A DNA stretch of 64,000 nucleotides from Hydrogenophaga crocea (GTDB lineage: Bacteria; Pseudomonadota; Gammaproteobacteria; Burkholderiales; Burkholderiaceae_C): positions 3,658,001 to 3,722,000 of the forward strand of contig NZ_CP049989.1 of the NCBI RefSeq assembly GCF_011388215.1. Direction: 5' to 3'. Position numbers and translations under genes: made by a program. Below, one piece after another: positions 34,258 to 42,988 of the stretch (its first letter is position 1; each line of letters starts with the position of its first letter). The notes under the pieces are model-generated. The model did no database searches and was not told where the DNA came from. It saw nothing but the letters and a program-made list of their open reading frames with translations.

Positions 34258-36000
34258 TCAGGGCGCCATCAGGTCGGCCAGCGCCTGGCGCAGCCGCAAC
34301 GGATCGACCGGCTTGTAGAGCACGGGCAGGCCTGCGTCGCGCAGGCGCTGCAGCCGCTCGGGCGCGGTCTCGCCGGTCACGAGCAGCAGCGGCAGGCCCG
34401 GCGCGTAGCGCTCGCGCAATCGCTGCGCCACCTGCAGGCCGTCGGCGCCGTCGGCGAGGCGGAAGTCGCAGATCAGGGCGTCGAAGGCCTGCGTGGCCAG
34501 GGCCTCGGCGGCGCGCGCTTCGCCGTCCACCGCGGTGAGCTGCACGCCCCAGCCACCGAGCAGCGCGCCCGTGGCCTGCGCGATGTCGGCCTCGTCGTCG
34601 ATCAGCAGCACGCGTTGCGGCAGGGCGCGCTGATCGGCGGGCTCGGCGGGCAGGGGCAGCGGCGCGCGCGCGGGCGGCGCCTCGGCCAGCGGCAGTTCGA
34701 TGCGAAAACGCGTGCCGCGGCCCGGGTGCGAGTGCAGCGCGATCGGGTGTTCGAGCAGCGCGGCGAGCCGGCGCACGATGGCCAGGCCCATGCCCAGGCC
34801 GCGCGTGCGGTCGCGACCGGGGTTGTCGACCTGGTAGAACTCGTCGAACACCCGGCCCGCGTGCTCGGGCGCGATGCCGATGCCGGTGTCGATCACCTCG
34901 ACCCACACGCGGCGCCCGCGCAGGCGCGCCACCACCAGCACGCCGCCGCGCGGCGTGTACTTGATGGCGTTCTCGACCAGGTTGGCGAGCAGGCGCAGCA
35001 GCAGCTGCGGGTCGCTGCGCACCCACAGGCCGGTGGCGCGGATGCGCAGCTGCAGCCCGGCTTCTTCGGCGCGGTTGGCGAACAGCGGCAGCAGCGCGGT
35101 GAAGACGTCGGCCAGCGCCAGGGCCTGGGGCTCGGGCTCGATCACGCCCGCGTCCAGGCGCGAGACGTCGAGCATGGTGTCGAGCGAGGCCCCGAGCGCG
35201 CGCACCGCGCCCATCAGGCGCTGCGCGTGCGCGAGCGCCGAGCGGCCCTTGAGCTCGCGCTCGATCACCGCGCCGAACAGCGCGATGGCGTGCAGCGGCT
35301 GGCGCAGGTCGTGGCTGGCGGCGGCGAAGAAGCGGGTCTTGTCTTCGCTGGCGCGGCGCGTGATCGCCATCTGCTCGGCGAGCTGTTCGGCCAGGGCCTC
35401 TTTCTCGAAGCGCGTGTGCAGCGCTTCGGTGAGCAGTCGGTGCAGGTTGCGCGCGAACAGCAGCGTGGCGCCCAGGTAGACCAGGCAGCAGCCCGCCAGA
35501 AAGGCGTGCAGGGTGTCGCCCTGCCAGAGCAGGGCCGAGGCCAGGCCCAGCACCATGGGCACGGTGAAGGCCAGCACCGAGGCCCAGCGCGTGGCCATGG
35601 CGGGCACGCCGGCGCTGCAGATGCCCAGGATCACGAGCATGAGCAGCGCGGTCAGCGGCTGGTTGCCCGCGGGCAGGAAGCACCAGGGCGCCAGGCCCCA
35701 GGTGAGGCTGTAGAAGGCGTGCTCGCGCACGTGCACGCGCGCCCAGTGCGCGCTGCGCTCGGCGGCCTGCGGGTCGCGGTGCCAGCGGCCCAGCAGCGGA
35801 TAGCGCAGGGTCTGCAGGATGTGCAGGCCCCACCACACCAGCACGCCCGGCTCGCGCAGCTGCCACCAGTAGAGCGCGACCATGCTCCAGGCAATGGCCA
35901 CGTCGGCCAGCGTGGAGGGCGCGAGGTTGCGAAACAGCGCCGCGACCTGCGCGCGGTGCACGCGCTCGTCGATGCCGATCGGCGCGGGGGCGGCGTTCAA
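34258..36000 (-). CDS. Hybrid sensor histidine kinase with C-terminal receiver
   Basis: This 580-residue membrane kinase has about five to six hydrophobic segments in the first 200 residues (ADVAIAWSMVALYWWQL, TALLMLVILGICSAGVPA), then a HisKA domain with the phospho-acceptor His in FFAAASHDLRQPLHAIALF, an HATPase domain (NLVENAIKY, DTGIGI, GLGMGLAIV) and a receiver (VLLIDDEADIA, ICDFRLADG with its Asp). The only start that fits is TTG 36000, whose TTGA overlaps the stop of the response regulator gene, implying coupling. The signal sensed is unknown. Confidence 0.88.
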   Translation of the reverse strand: MNAAPAPIGIDERVHRAQVAALFRNLAPSTLADVAIAWSMVALYWWQLREPGVLVWWGLHILQTLRYPLLGRWHRDPQAAERSAHWARVHVREHAFYSLTWGLAPWCFLPAGNQPLTALLMLVILGICSAGVPAMATRWASVLAFTVPMVLGLASALLWQGDTLHAFLAGCCLVYLGATLLFARNLHRLLTEALHTRFEKEALAEQLAEQMAITRRASEDKTRFFAAASHDLRQPLHAIALFGAVIERELKGRSALAHAQRLMGAVRALGASLDTMLDVSRLDAGVIEPEPQALALADVFTALLPLFANRAEEAGLQLRIRATGLWVRSDPQLLLRLLANLVENAIKYTPRGGVLVVARLRGRRVWVEVIDTGIGIAPEHAGRVFDEFYQVDNPGRDRTRGLGMGLAIVRRLAALLEHPIALHSHPGRGTRFRIELPLAEAPPARAPLPLPAEPADQRALPQRVLLIDDEADIAQATGALLGGWGVQLTAVDGEARAAEALATQAFDALICDFRLADGADGLQVAQRLRERYAPGLPLLLVTGETAPERLQRLRDAGLPVLYKPVDPLRLRQALADLMAP

Positions 36001-36677
36001 CGCAGCTGGCTGATGAGCTGGGCGCGCGAGCGCACGCCGAAGAGCAGCAGCAGGGCCGAGACGTGGTTCTTCACCGTGCCCTCGCTGAGGTGGGCGCGCA
36101 GCGCGATCTCGCGGTTGGAGGCGCCGGCCAGCACCCATTCGAGCACCTGGGTCTGGCGCTCGGTGAGCGAGAGGCGCTGGCCCTGGGCGCCGTGCCAGCG
36201 CGAGGCCGGCACGGGGTCGTCGGCCAGCGCGGCGGCGCAGGCGCGGTCGTGTTCGCCGAAGGTGCCGCGCGAGCGGATGAAGCCGATGACGTGTTGCAGG
36301 TCGCCCGCCTTGGGCAGGTAGGCCAGCGCGCCGCGCGAGACCGCGTGGCGCATCAGGCCCGGGTCGCCCACCCCGGAGAGCACCACCACGGGCGCGCCCG
36401 GGAAGGCGCGCAGGAAGTCGTCGAGGCCGCTCATGCCGTGGGCGTCGGGCAGCTGCAGGTCGAGCAGCACCAGGCCGATGCGGTGGCGCTGGGCGCGGTA
36501 GAGGTCGAGCGCTTCGGCCAGGGTGCGGGCCTCGAACACCGGCACGCTCTGGCCGGTGTCGGCCGCGTGCGACTGCACCAGCGTGAGCAGGCCCAGGCGG
36601 ACCAGGTCGTGGTCGTCGACCACCAGCAGGCCGGACGCGGTGGTGGCGGGGACGGTGGGCTCGGCGATGGCGTCCAT
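35997..36677 (-). CDS. NarL/LuxR family response regulator
   Basis: This 226-residue response regulator has an N-terminal receiver with acidic pair DDHD, phospho-Asp in LVLLDLQLP and Lys in YLPKAG, followed by a LuxR-type DNA-binding domain (LTERQTQVLEWVLAGASN and LSEGTVKNHVSALLLLFGV). I chose ATG 36677: TACCAT (36685-36690, minus strand) ends seven bases upstream, matching a leaderless start. The frame stays open to 36731. It forms an operon with the hybrid kinase. Confidence 0.87.
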   Translation of the reverse strand: MDAIAEPTVPATTASGLLVVDDHDLVRLGLLTLVQSHAADTGQSVPVFEARTLAEALDLYRAQRHRIGLVLLDLQLPDAHGMSGLDDFLRAFPGAPVVVLSGVGDPGLMRHAVSRGALAYLPKAGDLQHVIGFIRSRGTFGEHDRACAAALADDPVPASRWHGAQGQRLSLTERQTQVLEWVLAGASNREIALRAHLSEGTVKNHVSALLLLFGVRSRAQLISQLR

Positions 36678-36866
36678 GGCGCGAATGGTAGGCAGCGCCC
36701 GCGGCGCCGGGAAGTGACCAAAGTCATTCACATCCCCCAGAGCGATGGTCTGCGCGGTGGACGCCGGGGGCGGCGGCGAAGTGGCTCCCTGGGGCGCGCG
36801 CGGGCGGCGCTATCGTCCCGCACCCCTTGTCCCGAAGCCCTTTTCCGCGCTTTGCCGCCTGTCGCC

Positions 36867-37799
36867 ATGGCCCTCGGTCAGTTCGCTTTTGCCAACAACA
36901 CCAACCGTTTCCTGGCCTGCGCGCCGCTCGACACGCAGCCCTACGCCGTCTGCGGCGTGCCCTACGACGGCGTGGTCACCAACCGCCCGGGCGCGCGCTT
37001 TGGCCCGCAGGCCATCCGCGCGGCCAGCCTCATGCTGTGCGACGGCATCCACCCGGTGTTCGACGTGTCGCCGCTGGCGCACGTGGGCGACGCGCTCGAC
37101 ATGCGCCTGCCCAACGCCTCGCCGCTGCCCGAGGTGCGCGCCCACATCGAGCGCCAGGCCGCGGCGCTGATGGCCAGGCACCACTGCGTGTTCCTCGGCG
37201 GCGACCACTCGATCACGCTGTCGCTGCTGCGCGCGGCGCGCCAGCGCCATGGCCAGCCGCTCGCGCTGCTGCACTTCGACGCCCACTGCGACACCTGGAC
37301 CGACCACTTCGGCGAGCCCTCGGGCCACGGCACCTGGACCTACGAGGCGATCCAGGAAGGCCTGGTGAGCCCCGCGCACGCGGTGCAGGTGGGCATCCGC
37401 TCGAGCGGCGAGCGCGCGGCGCGCGAGTACGTGGCCGACCAGGGCGGCGCGATCTACACCGCGCGGGCGCTGCGCGGCCTCGACGGCGCGGCGCTGGCGC
37501 CCACGCTGCAGGCCATCCGCGAACGACTGGGCGATCGCCCGGCCTACCTCACGCTCGACATCGACGTGCTCGACCCGGCCTTTGCGCCCGGCACCGGCAC
37601 GCCCGAGCCCGGCGGTCTCACGAGCGCGCAGGTGCTGAGCTTTCTCGAAGAACTGGCCGATCTGAACTGGGTCGGCATGGACTGCGTGGAGGTCGCGCCC
37701 GCCTACGACCACGCCGAGCTCACCACCAACGCCGCCGCCTGTTTCGTGTGGACCTACCTCGCCGGGCGCGTGGCGCGCGACCGGGATCGGGGGCGCTGA
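36867..37799 (+). CDS. speB: Ureohydrolase of the agmatinase/guanidinobutyrase type
   Basis: This manganese ureohydrolase of 310 residues would split agmatine into putrescine and urea, or guanidinobutyrate into GABA and urea. All metal motifs are present: GGDHSITL, HFDAHCDTW, and LDIDVLDPAFAPGTGTPEPGG. The polyamine genes that follow (puuB three bases downstream) fit both substrates. The start is ATG 36867, with no clear ribosome site. It diverges from the two-component system. Confidence 0.88.
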   Translation: MALGQFAFANNTNRFLACAPLDTQPYAVCGVPYDGVVTNRPGARFGPQAIRAASLMLCDGIHPVFDVSPLAHVGDALDMRLPNASPLPEVRAHIERQAAALMARHHCVFLGGDHSITLSLLRAARQRHGQPLALLHFDAHCDTWTDHFGEPSGHGTWTYEAIQEGLVSPAHAVQVGIRSSGERAAREYVADQGGAIYTARALRGLDGAALAPTLQAIRERLGDRPAYLTLDIDVLDPAFAPGTGTPEPGGLTSAQVLSFLEELADLNWVGMDCVEVAPAYDHAELTTNAAACFVWTYLAGRVARDRDRGR

Positions 37800-37801
37800 G
37801 C

Positions 37802-39109
37802 ATGTGGGGCTCGCTGACCGGTTCGGACACCCAGCTCAACCAGCGCAGCTACTACGAGGCCAGCGTGCAGCGCGGCGCGCCGCGCGCGCCGCTGCGCGAG
37901 CACCTGCACGTGGACGCGCTGGTGGTGGGCGCGGGCTTTTCGGGTCTGTCGGCCGCGCTCGAGATGGCACAGCGCGGGCTGTCGGTGGCGGTGCTCGAGG
38001 CCGAGCGCATCGGCAGCGGCGCGAGCGGGCGCAACGGCGGCCAGGCCATCGTGGGCTATGCGAGCGGGCAGGGCCCGTTTGAGCAGCAGCTGGGCCGCGA
38101 AGACGCCGAGCGCGCCTGGGCGATGTCGCTCGAGGCCATCGACCTGATCGACCGCCGCATCGCCGAACACCGCATCGACTGCGACCGCGCCCTCGGCTAC
38201 GTGTACGTGGCCGAGAACGCCCGCAAGGCGCGCGCGCTGCGCGAGGAAATGGACGGCCTGCAGGCGCGCGGCATCGGTGTGGAATGGGCCGAGGGCGCCG
38301 ACATGGGCGCGCTGATCGGCAGCGATCACTACCGCGCCGCAGCGCGCGAGCGGCGCAGCGGCCACCTGCACCCGCTCAAGTACGCGCTGGGCCTGGCGCG
38401 CGCGGCCGAGGCCGCGGGCGTGCGCGTCTTCGAGCGCTCGGCGGTGACGGCACTGCAGCGCGGCGACACGCTGGTGGCGCGCACCGCGCAAGGCCAGGTC
38501 TCGGCGCGCTTCGGCGTGCTCGCGGGCAACTGCATGCTGGCCGAGCACGGCCCCGCGGTGGCGCCCGAGATCGCGGCGCGCATCATGCCCGTGGGCACCT
38601 ACATCCTGGGCACCGCACCGGTCGACCCGGCGCTGGCGGCGCGGCTGATCCCGGGCAACGCCGCGGTGTGCGACAACAACTTCGTGCTCGACTACTACCG
38701 CTTCAGCGCCGACCACCGCATGCTGTTCGGCGGCCGCGTGAGCTACACCACGCGCACCCCGGCGCGGCTGGAGCAGACCATGCAGGCGCGCATGGCCGCG
38801 GTGTTCCCCGCGCTGCGCGCGGTGCCGGTGGAGCACCTCTGGGGCGGCTTCGTGGACATCAGCATGAACCGCGCGCCCGACTTCGGCCGCCTGGGCCCCA
38901 ACCTGTACTACCTGCAGGGCTTCAGCGGCCACGGCGTGGCGCTCACCGGCCTGGCGGGCCAGCTCGTGGCCGAGGCCGTGCTGGGCCAGGCCAGCCGCTT
39001 CGACGTGTACGCGCGGCTGCGCCACCGGCGCTTCCCCGGCGGGCCGCTGCTGCGCACGCCCAGCCTGGCACTGGGCATGCTGTGGCACCGCTTGCGCGAC
39101 GTGCTGTGA
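37802..39109 (+). CDS. puuB: FAD-dependent gamma-glutamylputrescine oxidase-like protein
   Basis: This 435-residue flavoprotein of the DAO family oxidises an amine with oxygen. The FAD motif is VDALVVGAGFSGLSAALEMA, followed by GSGASGRNGGQ and the C-terminal GFSGHGVALTGLAGQL. In the Puu route it would oxidise gamma-glutamylputrescine to the aldehyde. The gene starts three bases after the ureohydrolase stop and ends before a long perfect inverted repeat. The assignment to PuuB rests on context plus family resemblance, since other amine oxidases look alike. Confidence 0.85.
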   Translation: MWGSLTGSDTQLNQRSYYEASVQRGAPRAPLREHLHVDALVVGAGFSGLSAALEMAQRGLSVAVLEAERIGSGASGRNGGQAIVGYASGQGPFEQQLGREDAERAWAMSLEAIDLIDRRIAEHRIDCDRALGYVYVAENARKARALREEMDGLQARGIGVEWAEGADMGALIGSDHYRAAARERRSGHLHPLKYALGLARAAEAAGVRVFERSAVTALQRGDTLVARTAQGQVSARFGVLAGNCMLAEHGPAVAPEIAARIMPVGTYILGTAPVDPALAARLIPGNAAVCDNNFVLDYYRFSADHRMLFGGRVSYTTRTPARLEQTMQARMAAVFPALRAVPVEHLWGGFVDISMNRAPDFGRLGPNLYYLQGFSGHGVALTGLAGQLVAEAVLGQASRFDVYARLRHRRFPGGPLLRTPSLALGMLWHRLRDVL

Positions 39110-39118
39110 GCGACAGGC

Positions 39119-39153
39119 CTTACAAATCCGAAAATGAATTTCGGATTTGTAAG
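39119..39153. repeat. Perfect 15-bp inverted repeat between convergent puuB and mocR genes
   Basis: The arms CTTACAAATCCGAAA and TTTCGGATTTGTAAG are perfectly complementary with a 5-base loop. They are AT-rich in a GC-rich genome. The element sits 9 bp after the puuB stop and 2 bp from the convergent stop. It could be a bidirectional transcription barrier, but no U-tract follows on either strand. Confidence 0.7.
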
Positions 39154-39155
39154 CG

Positions 39156-40646
39156 CTACCCCACCGCCTTGCGCACCGCCGCCGCGATCAGCGGCCCGCA
39201 CTGGCGGATCTCGGCCAGCGCGGCGTAGCCATAGCCGATGACCAGGCCGCGCAGGTCGGTGCGGCGCAGGCAGTAGGCCGAGAGCGGGCGCACGATCAGG
39301 CCCTGCTGCGCCAGGCGCTGGGCGATGGCCTGGTCGTCGATGCGCGCGGGCAGGCGCAGGCACAGGTGCAGGCCCTGCTCGGCGCCGCTGATGCGCGGCG
39401 CGTCCGGGCCCTCGCCGCCGAGTACGGGGCCGAGCGCTTCGAGCAGGCACTGGCGGCGCTCGGCGTAGGTCTGGCGCGCGCGCCGCAGCGAGCTCGCGAA
39501 GTGGCCCATCTCGATGAACTCGGCCAGCGCCGCCTGGGTGGGCATGTGGCCGGGGCGGTGCAGGTCGTAGTGGGCCTGGCGGAAGGCCTCGACCAGGCCC
39601 TTGGGCACCACCAGGTAGCCGAGCTTCAGCCCGGGGTAGAGCACCTTGGAGAAGGTGCCCATGTAGAGCACGCGGCCGTCGAGGTCCAGGCCTTCGAGGC
39701 TGGAGATCGGCGGGCCGCTGAAGCGGTACTCGCTGTCGTAGTCGTCTTCGAGCACCCAGGCGCCGTGCGCGCGCGCCGTGGCCAGCAGCTGGTGGCGGCG
39801 CGCCAGCGACATCACCTCGCCCGTGGGGTACTGGTGCGAGGGCGTGACGTAGATCAGCGTGGGCGGCTCGGCGTCGTCGGCCTCGGTGGGGCGGATGCCC
39901 TCGTCGTCGGTGGCCACGGGGTGCACGCGCTGGCCGTTGGCCATGAAGGCCTTCATCGCGCCCCAGTAGGCCGGGTCTTCCACCCACACGGTGTCGCCGT
40001 GGTCGGCGAGCAGCCGCGCGCAGAGCTCGAGCGATTGCTGCGTGCCGGTTGTGACGATGACCTGGTCGGCCTCGAGCTGCACGCTGCGGAACACGCGCAG
40101 GTAGTCGGCGATGGCGCGGCGCAGCGGCGCGTAACCGCCCGAGGTGTTGTAGTCGAGCATGTCCGGGTAGGTCATGCGCCAGTGCTTGTTCTGCAGCCGC
40201 TGCCAGAGCGCGAGCGGGAAGGCGCTGAAGTCGGCGATGCCCGGCGTGAAGGGCTGCACCTCGAGCTCGTGGGCGCTGAAGCGGTGCGCGAGCGCTTCGC
40301 CGCGCCGCGACAGCCGCGGCGCCTGGCGGTGCGGCGCCTGGGCCGGCGCGCCACGCAGCGCGCGCGCGCCGCTGGCGCGCGGCACGTGGTCGTTCACGTA
40401 GGTGCCGCTGCCCACGCGGCTGGCCAGGTAGCCCTCGACGCTGAGCTGGTTGATGGCCGCGACCACGGTGTTGCGCGACAGGGCCAGGTCCTGCGCGAGG
40501 TCGCGGCTGGAGGGCAGGCGCTCGCCGGCGCCGAGCTTGCCATCGAGCATGGCGCGGCGCAGCGCCTCGTAGAGCTGGCGATGCAGGGGCAGGGCGTCTT
40601 GCGCGCCCAGGCGGTTCATCTCGGCCAGCAGGAATTCGGACAGCAT
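39156..40646 (-). CDS. MocR-type (GntR plus aminotransferase fold) regulator
   Basis: This 496-residue regulator joins an N-terminal GntR winged helix (LPLHRQLYEALRRAMLDGKL, GERLPSSRDLAQDLALSRNT, then GYLASRVGSGTYV) to a class I aminotransferase-like domain. That domain retains the PLP Lys context (YMGTFSKVLYPGLKLGYL) and YVTPSHQYPTG. Relatives such as GabR and PdxR use PLP adducts as signals. It diverges from puuD, so it probably controls the polyamine genes in response to a PLP-linked amine or GABA. That role is inference from position. Confidence 0.88.
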   Translation of the reverse strand: MLSEFLLAEMNRLGAQDALPLHRQLYEALRRAMLDGKLGAGERLPSSRDLAQDLALSRNTVVAAINQLSVEGYLASRVGSGTYVNDHVPRASGARALRGAPAQAPHRQAPRLSRRGEALAHRFSAHELEVQPFTPGIADFSAFPLALWQRLQNKHWRMTYPDMLDYNTSGGYAPLRRAIADYLRVFRSVQLEADQVIVTTGTQQSLELCARLLADHGDTVWVEDPAYWGAMKAFMANGQRVHPVATDDEGIRPTEADDAEPPTLIYVTPSHQYPTGEVMSLARRHQLLATARAHGAWVLEDDYDSEYRFSGPPISSLEGLDLDGRVLYMGTFSKVLYPGLKLGYLVVPKGLVEAFRQAHYDLHRPGHMPTQAALAEFIEMGHFASSLRRARQTYAERRQCLLEALGPVLGGEGPDAPRISGAEQGLHLCLRLPARIDDQAIAQRLAQQGLIVRPLSAYCLRRTDLRGLVIGYGYAALAEIRQCGPLIAAAVRKAVG

Positions 40647-40666
40647 GGGGGGCGGGTCAGGGCGTC

Positions 40667-40708
40667 AAGTGGCACCATTCGGGGGCCGCAACTGGCCCTC
40701 ATTATCAT
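40667..40708. promoter_or_regulatory. Candidate MocR direct repeats and puuD promoter
   Basis: Two similar elements, AAGTGGCACCATT (from 40667) and AACTGGCCCTCATT (from 40690), lie 23 bp apart, about two helical turns, as MocR/GabR regulators often require. TATCAT (40703-40708) is a possible -10 for puuD. No good -35 is present, which fits an activated promoter. Confidence 0.4.
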
Positions 40709-40751
40709 CCAATCGACCCGCCACAATGTCCGCAGACCGTCAGGAGAATCC

Positions 40752-41552
40752 ATGAACAAGCCGCCATGCATGGTCTGGCTGCCGGCCGACCACCGCCTGC
40801 TGGGCGATCACGGTCACCAGATGCCCTTTCTGTTGCTGGGCGACAAGTACGCGCGGGCCGTGAAGGTCGGGGCGCAGGCCCAGCCCGTCATGTTCCCGCT
40901 CGCCGACGCCGAGCAGATCGACGAGCTGCTGGCCATGGTCGACGGCGTGATGCTCACCGGCTCGCCCTCGAACGTGCACCCCTCGCACTTCCACGAGGAG
41001 GTGGCCGACCCCAGCCTGCCGCTCGACCCCGACCGCGACCTGCTCACGCTGGCGCTGGTCAAGGCCTGTGTGCACCAGGGCGTGCCGCTGCTGGGCATCT
41101 GCCGCGGCTTCCAGGAGATCAACGTGGCCCTGGGCGGCGCGCTCTACCAGCGCGTGCACCAGGTGCCCGGCATGAACGACCACCGCGAGCCCAAGAGCGC
41201 CCCGCCAGACGAGCAGTACGCGCCCCGCCATGCGATCCGCATCGCCGAGGGCAGCGCCTTCGCCGAGTGGGCGCAGGCCACGACGGCACAGGTGAACTCG
41301 CTGCACGGCCAGGGCATCGCGCGGCTGGCCGAGGGCCTGGAGCCACTGGCCTGGGCACCCGACGGTCTGATCGAGGCCTTCGCCGTGAAGGGTGCGCGCA
41401 CCTTCGCCTACGCCATGCAGTGGCACCCCGAGTGGCGCTGCTGGGACACCCCGTTCTACGCCGCCATCTTCGAGGCCTTCGGCCGCGCCTGCCGCCAGCG
41501 CCGCAGCCTGCGCCTGCAGGCCAGCGACCTCGCGCGCAGCCAGCCCGGTTAG
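40752..41552 (+). CDS. puuD: Gamma-glutamyl-GABA hydrolase PuuD
   Basis: PuuD hydrolyses gamma-glutamyl-GABA to glutamate and GABA, the last step of the Puu pathway. The 266-residue protein is a class I glutamine amidotransferase fold with the nucleophilic Cys in LLGICRGFQEINVALGG, the oxyanion region MLTGSPSNVHP and the His-Glu pair in MQWHPEW. GGAG stands seven bases before the ATG. It begins a plus-strand run with puuA and the aminotransferase, and faces the MocR gene. Confidence 0.92.
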   Translation: MNKPPCMVWLPADHRLLGDHGHQMPFLLLGDKYARAVKVGAQAQPVMFPLADAEQIDELLAMVDGVMLTGSPSNVHPSHFHEEVADPSLPLDPDRDLLTLALVKACVHQGVPLLGICRGFQEINVALGGALYQRVHQVPGMNDHREPKSAPPDEQYAPRHAIRIAEGSAFAEWAQATTAQVNSLHGQGIARLAEGLEPLAWAPDGLIEAFAVKGARTFAYAMQWHPEWRCWDTPFYAAIFEAFGRACRQRRSLRLQASDLARSQPG

Positions 41553-41611
41553 CTGCGCTCATCCGCCCCCGACCCCGAACGATTTGCCCAACGCAGAAAC
41601 AGGAGCCGGCC

Positions 41612-42973
41612 ATGAGCGCCCCCAAGAATTTCAACGAGCTGGAGAACTGGCTCAACGAACACCGCGTCACCGAAGTCGAATGCCTGGTGCCCGACCTCAC
41701 CGGCGTGGCGCGCGGCAAGATCCTGCCGCGCGAGAAGTTCACCGAAGACCGCGGCATGCGGCTGCCGCACGCCATCGTGGCCATGAGCGTGACCGGTGAG
41801 CAGCCCGCCAGCGGCCCGTACTACGACGTGGTCGAGCCCACCGACCGCGACATGCAGCTGCGCCCCGACCCGAGCACGGTGCGCATCGTGCCCTGGGCCA
41901 CCGACCCCACGGCGCAGGTGATCCACGACTGCTTCGACCACAAGGGCCAGCTCGTGCCCTACGCACCGCGCAGCGTGCTGCGCCGCATCTGCGACCTGTA
42001 CGCCGCCGAGGGCTGGGACCCGGTGATCGCGCCCGAGCTCGAGTTCTACCTGACCGCGCGCAACACCGACCCCAACACCCTGCTGCGCCCGCCGATCGGC
42101 CGCAGCGGCCGCGCCGAGACCTCGCGCCAGGCCTACTCGATCGACGCCGTCAACGAGTTCGACCCGCTGTTCGAGGAGATCTACGAGTACTGCAATCTCA
42201 TGGGCCTGAACGTGGACACGCTGATCCACGAGATCGGCGCGGGCCAGATGGAGATCAACTTCTTCCACGACCACCCGCTGGGCCTGGCCGACGAGGTCTT
42301 CTTCTTCAAGCGCACGGTGCGCGAGTGCGCGCTGCGCCACGACATGTACGCCACCTTCATGGCCAAGCCCATCGCGGGCGAGCCGGGCAGCGCCATGCAC
42401 ATGCACCAGAGCGTGGTGCACAAGGAGACCGGCAAGAACATCTTCAGCAACCCCGACGGCACGGCCTCGGACGCGTTCTTCCATTACATCGGCGGCCTGC
42501 AGCGCTACATCCCGGCCGCGATGGCGCTGGTGGCGCCCTACGTGAACAGCTACCGGCGCCTGAGCCGCCACACGGCCGCACCGATCAACATCGAGTGGGG
42601 CCACGACAACCGCACCGTGGGCATCCGCTCGCCCATCGCCTCGCCCGAGGCGCGCCGCATCGAGAACCGCGTGATCGGCGCCGACGCCAACCCCTACGTG
42701 GCCATGGCCATGACGCTGGCCTGCGGCTACCTGGGCATGAAGAACAAGATCAAGCCCAAGCCCGAGATGAAGGGCGACGCCTACCTCTCGCCCTACGCGC
42801 TGCCGCGCAGCCTGGGCGAGGCGCTCGACTGGCTGCGCCGCGAACCCGACCTGCACGAGGTGCTGGGCCACGAGTTCGTGACCATCTACACCGAGATCAA
42901 GGAACTCGAGTTCGACGAGTTCATGAAGGTGATCTCGCCCTGGGAGCGCGAACACCTCCTGCTCCACGTCTGA
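41612..42973 (+). CDS. puuA: Glutamine synthetase family protein, gamma-glutamylputrescine synthetase PuuA
   Basis: PuuA ligates glutamate to putrescine with ATP, making gamma-glutamylputrescine. The 453-residue protein has the GS fold motifs: VPDLTGVARGKILP, a metal-site EIGAGQMEINF, GSAMHMHQS, NRTVGIRSP and RIENRVIGADANPYVAMA. The 15 bp to the next gene and AGGAG before the ATG fit one operon. The gene set (PuuA, B, C, D) is complete in the window, which supports PuuA over a housekeeping GS. Confidence 0.9.
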   Translation: MSAPKNFNELENWLNEHRVTEVECLVPDLTGVARGKILPREKFTEDRGMRLPHAIVAMSVTGEQPASGPYYDVVEPTDRDMQLRPDPSTVRIVPWATDPTAQVIHDCFDHKGQLVPYAPRSVLRRICDLYAAEGWDPVIAPELEFYLTARNTDPNTLLRPPIGRSGRAETSRQAYSIDAVNEFDPLFEEIYEYCNLMGLNVDTLIHEIGAGQMEINFFHDHPLGLADEVFFFKRTVRECALRHDMYATFMAKPIAGEPGSAMHMHQSVVHKETGKNIFSNPDGTASDAFFHYIGGLQRYIPAAMALVAPYVNSYRRLSRHTAAPINIEWGHDNRTVGIRSPIASPEARRIENRVIGADANPYVAMAMTLACGYLGMKNKIKPKPEMKGDAYLSPYALPRSLGEALDWLRREPDLHEVLGHEFVTIYTEIKELEFDEFMKVISPWEREHLLLHV

Positions 42974-42988
42974 CCCGGAAAGCCTGCC

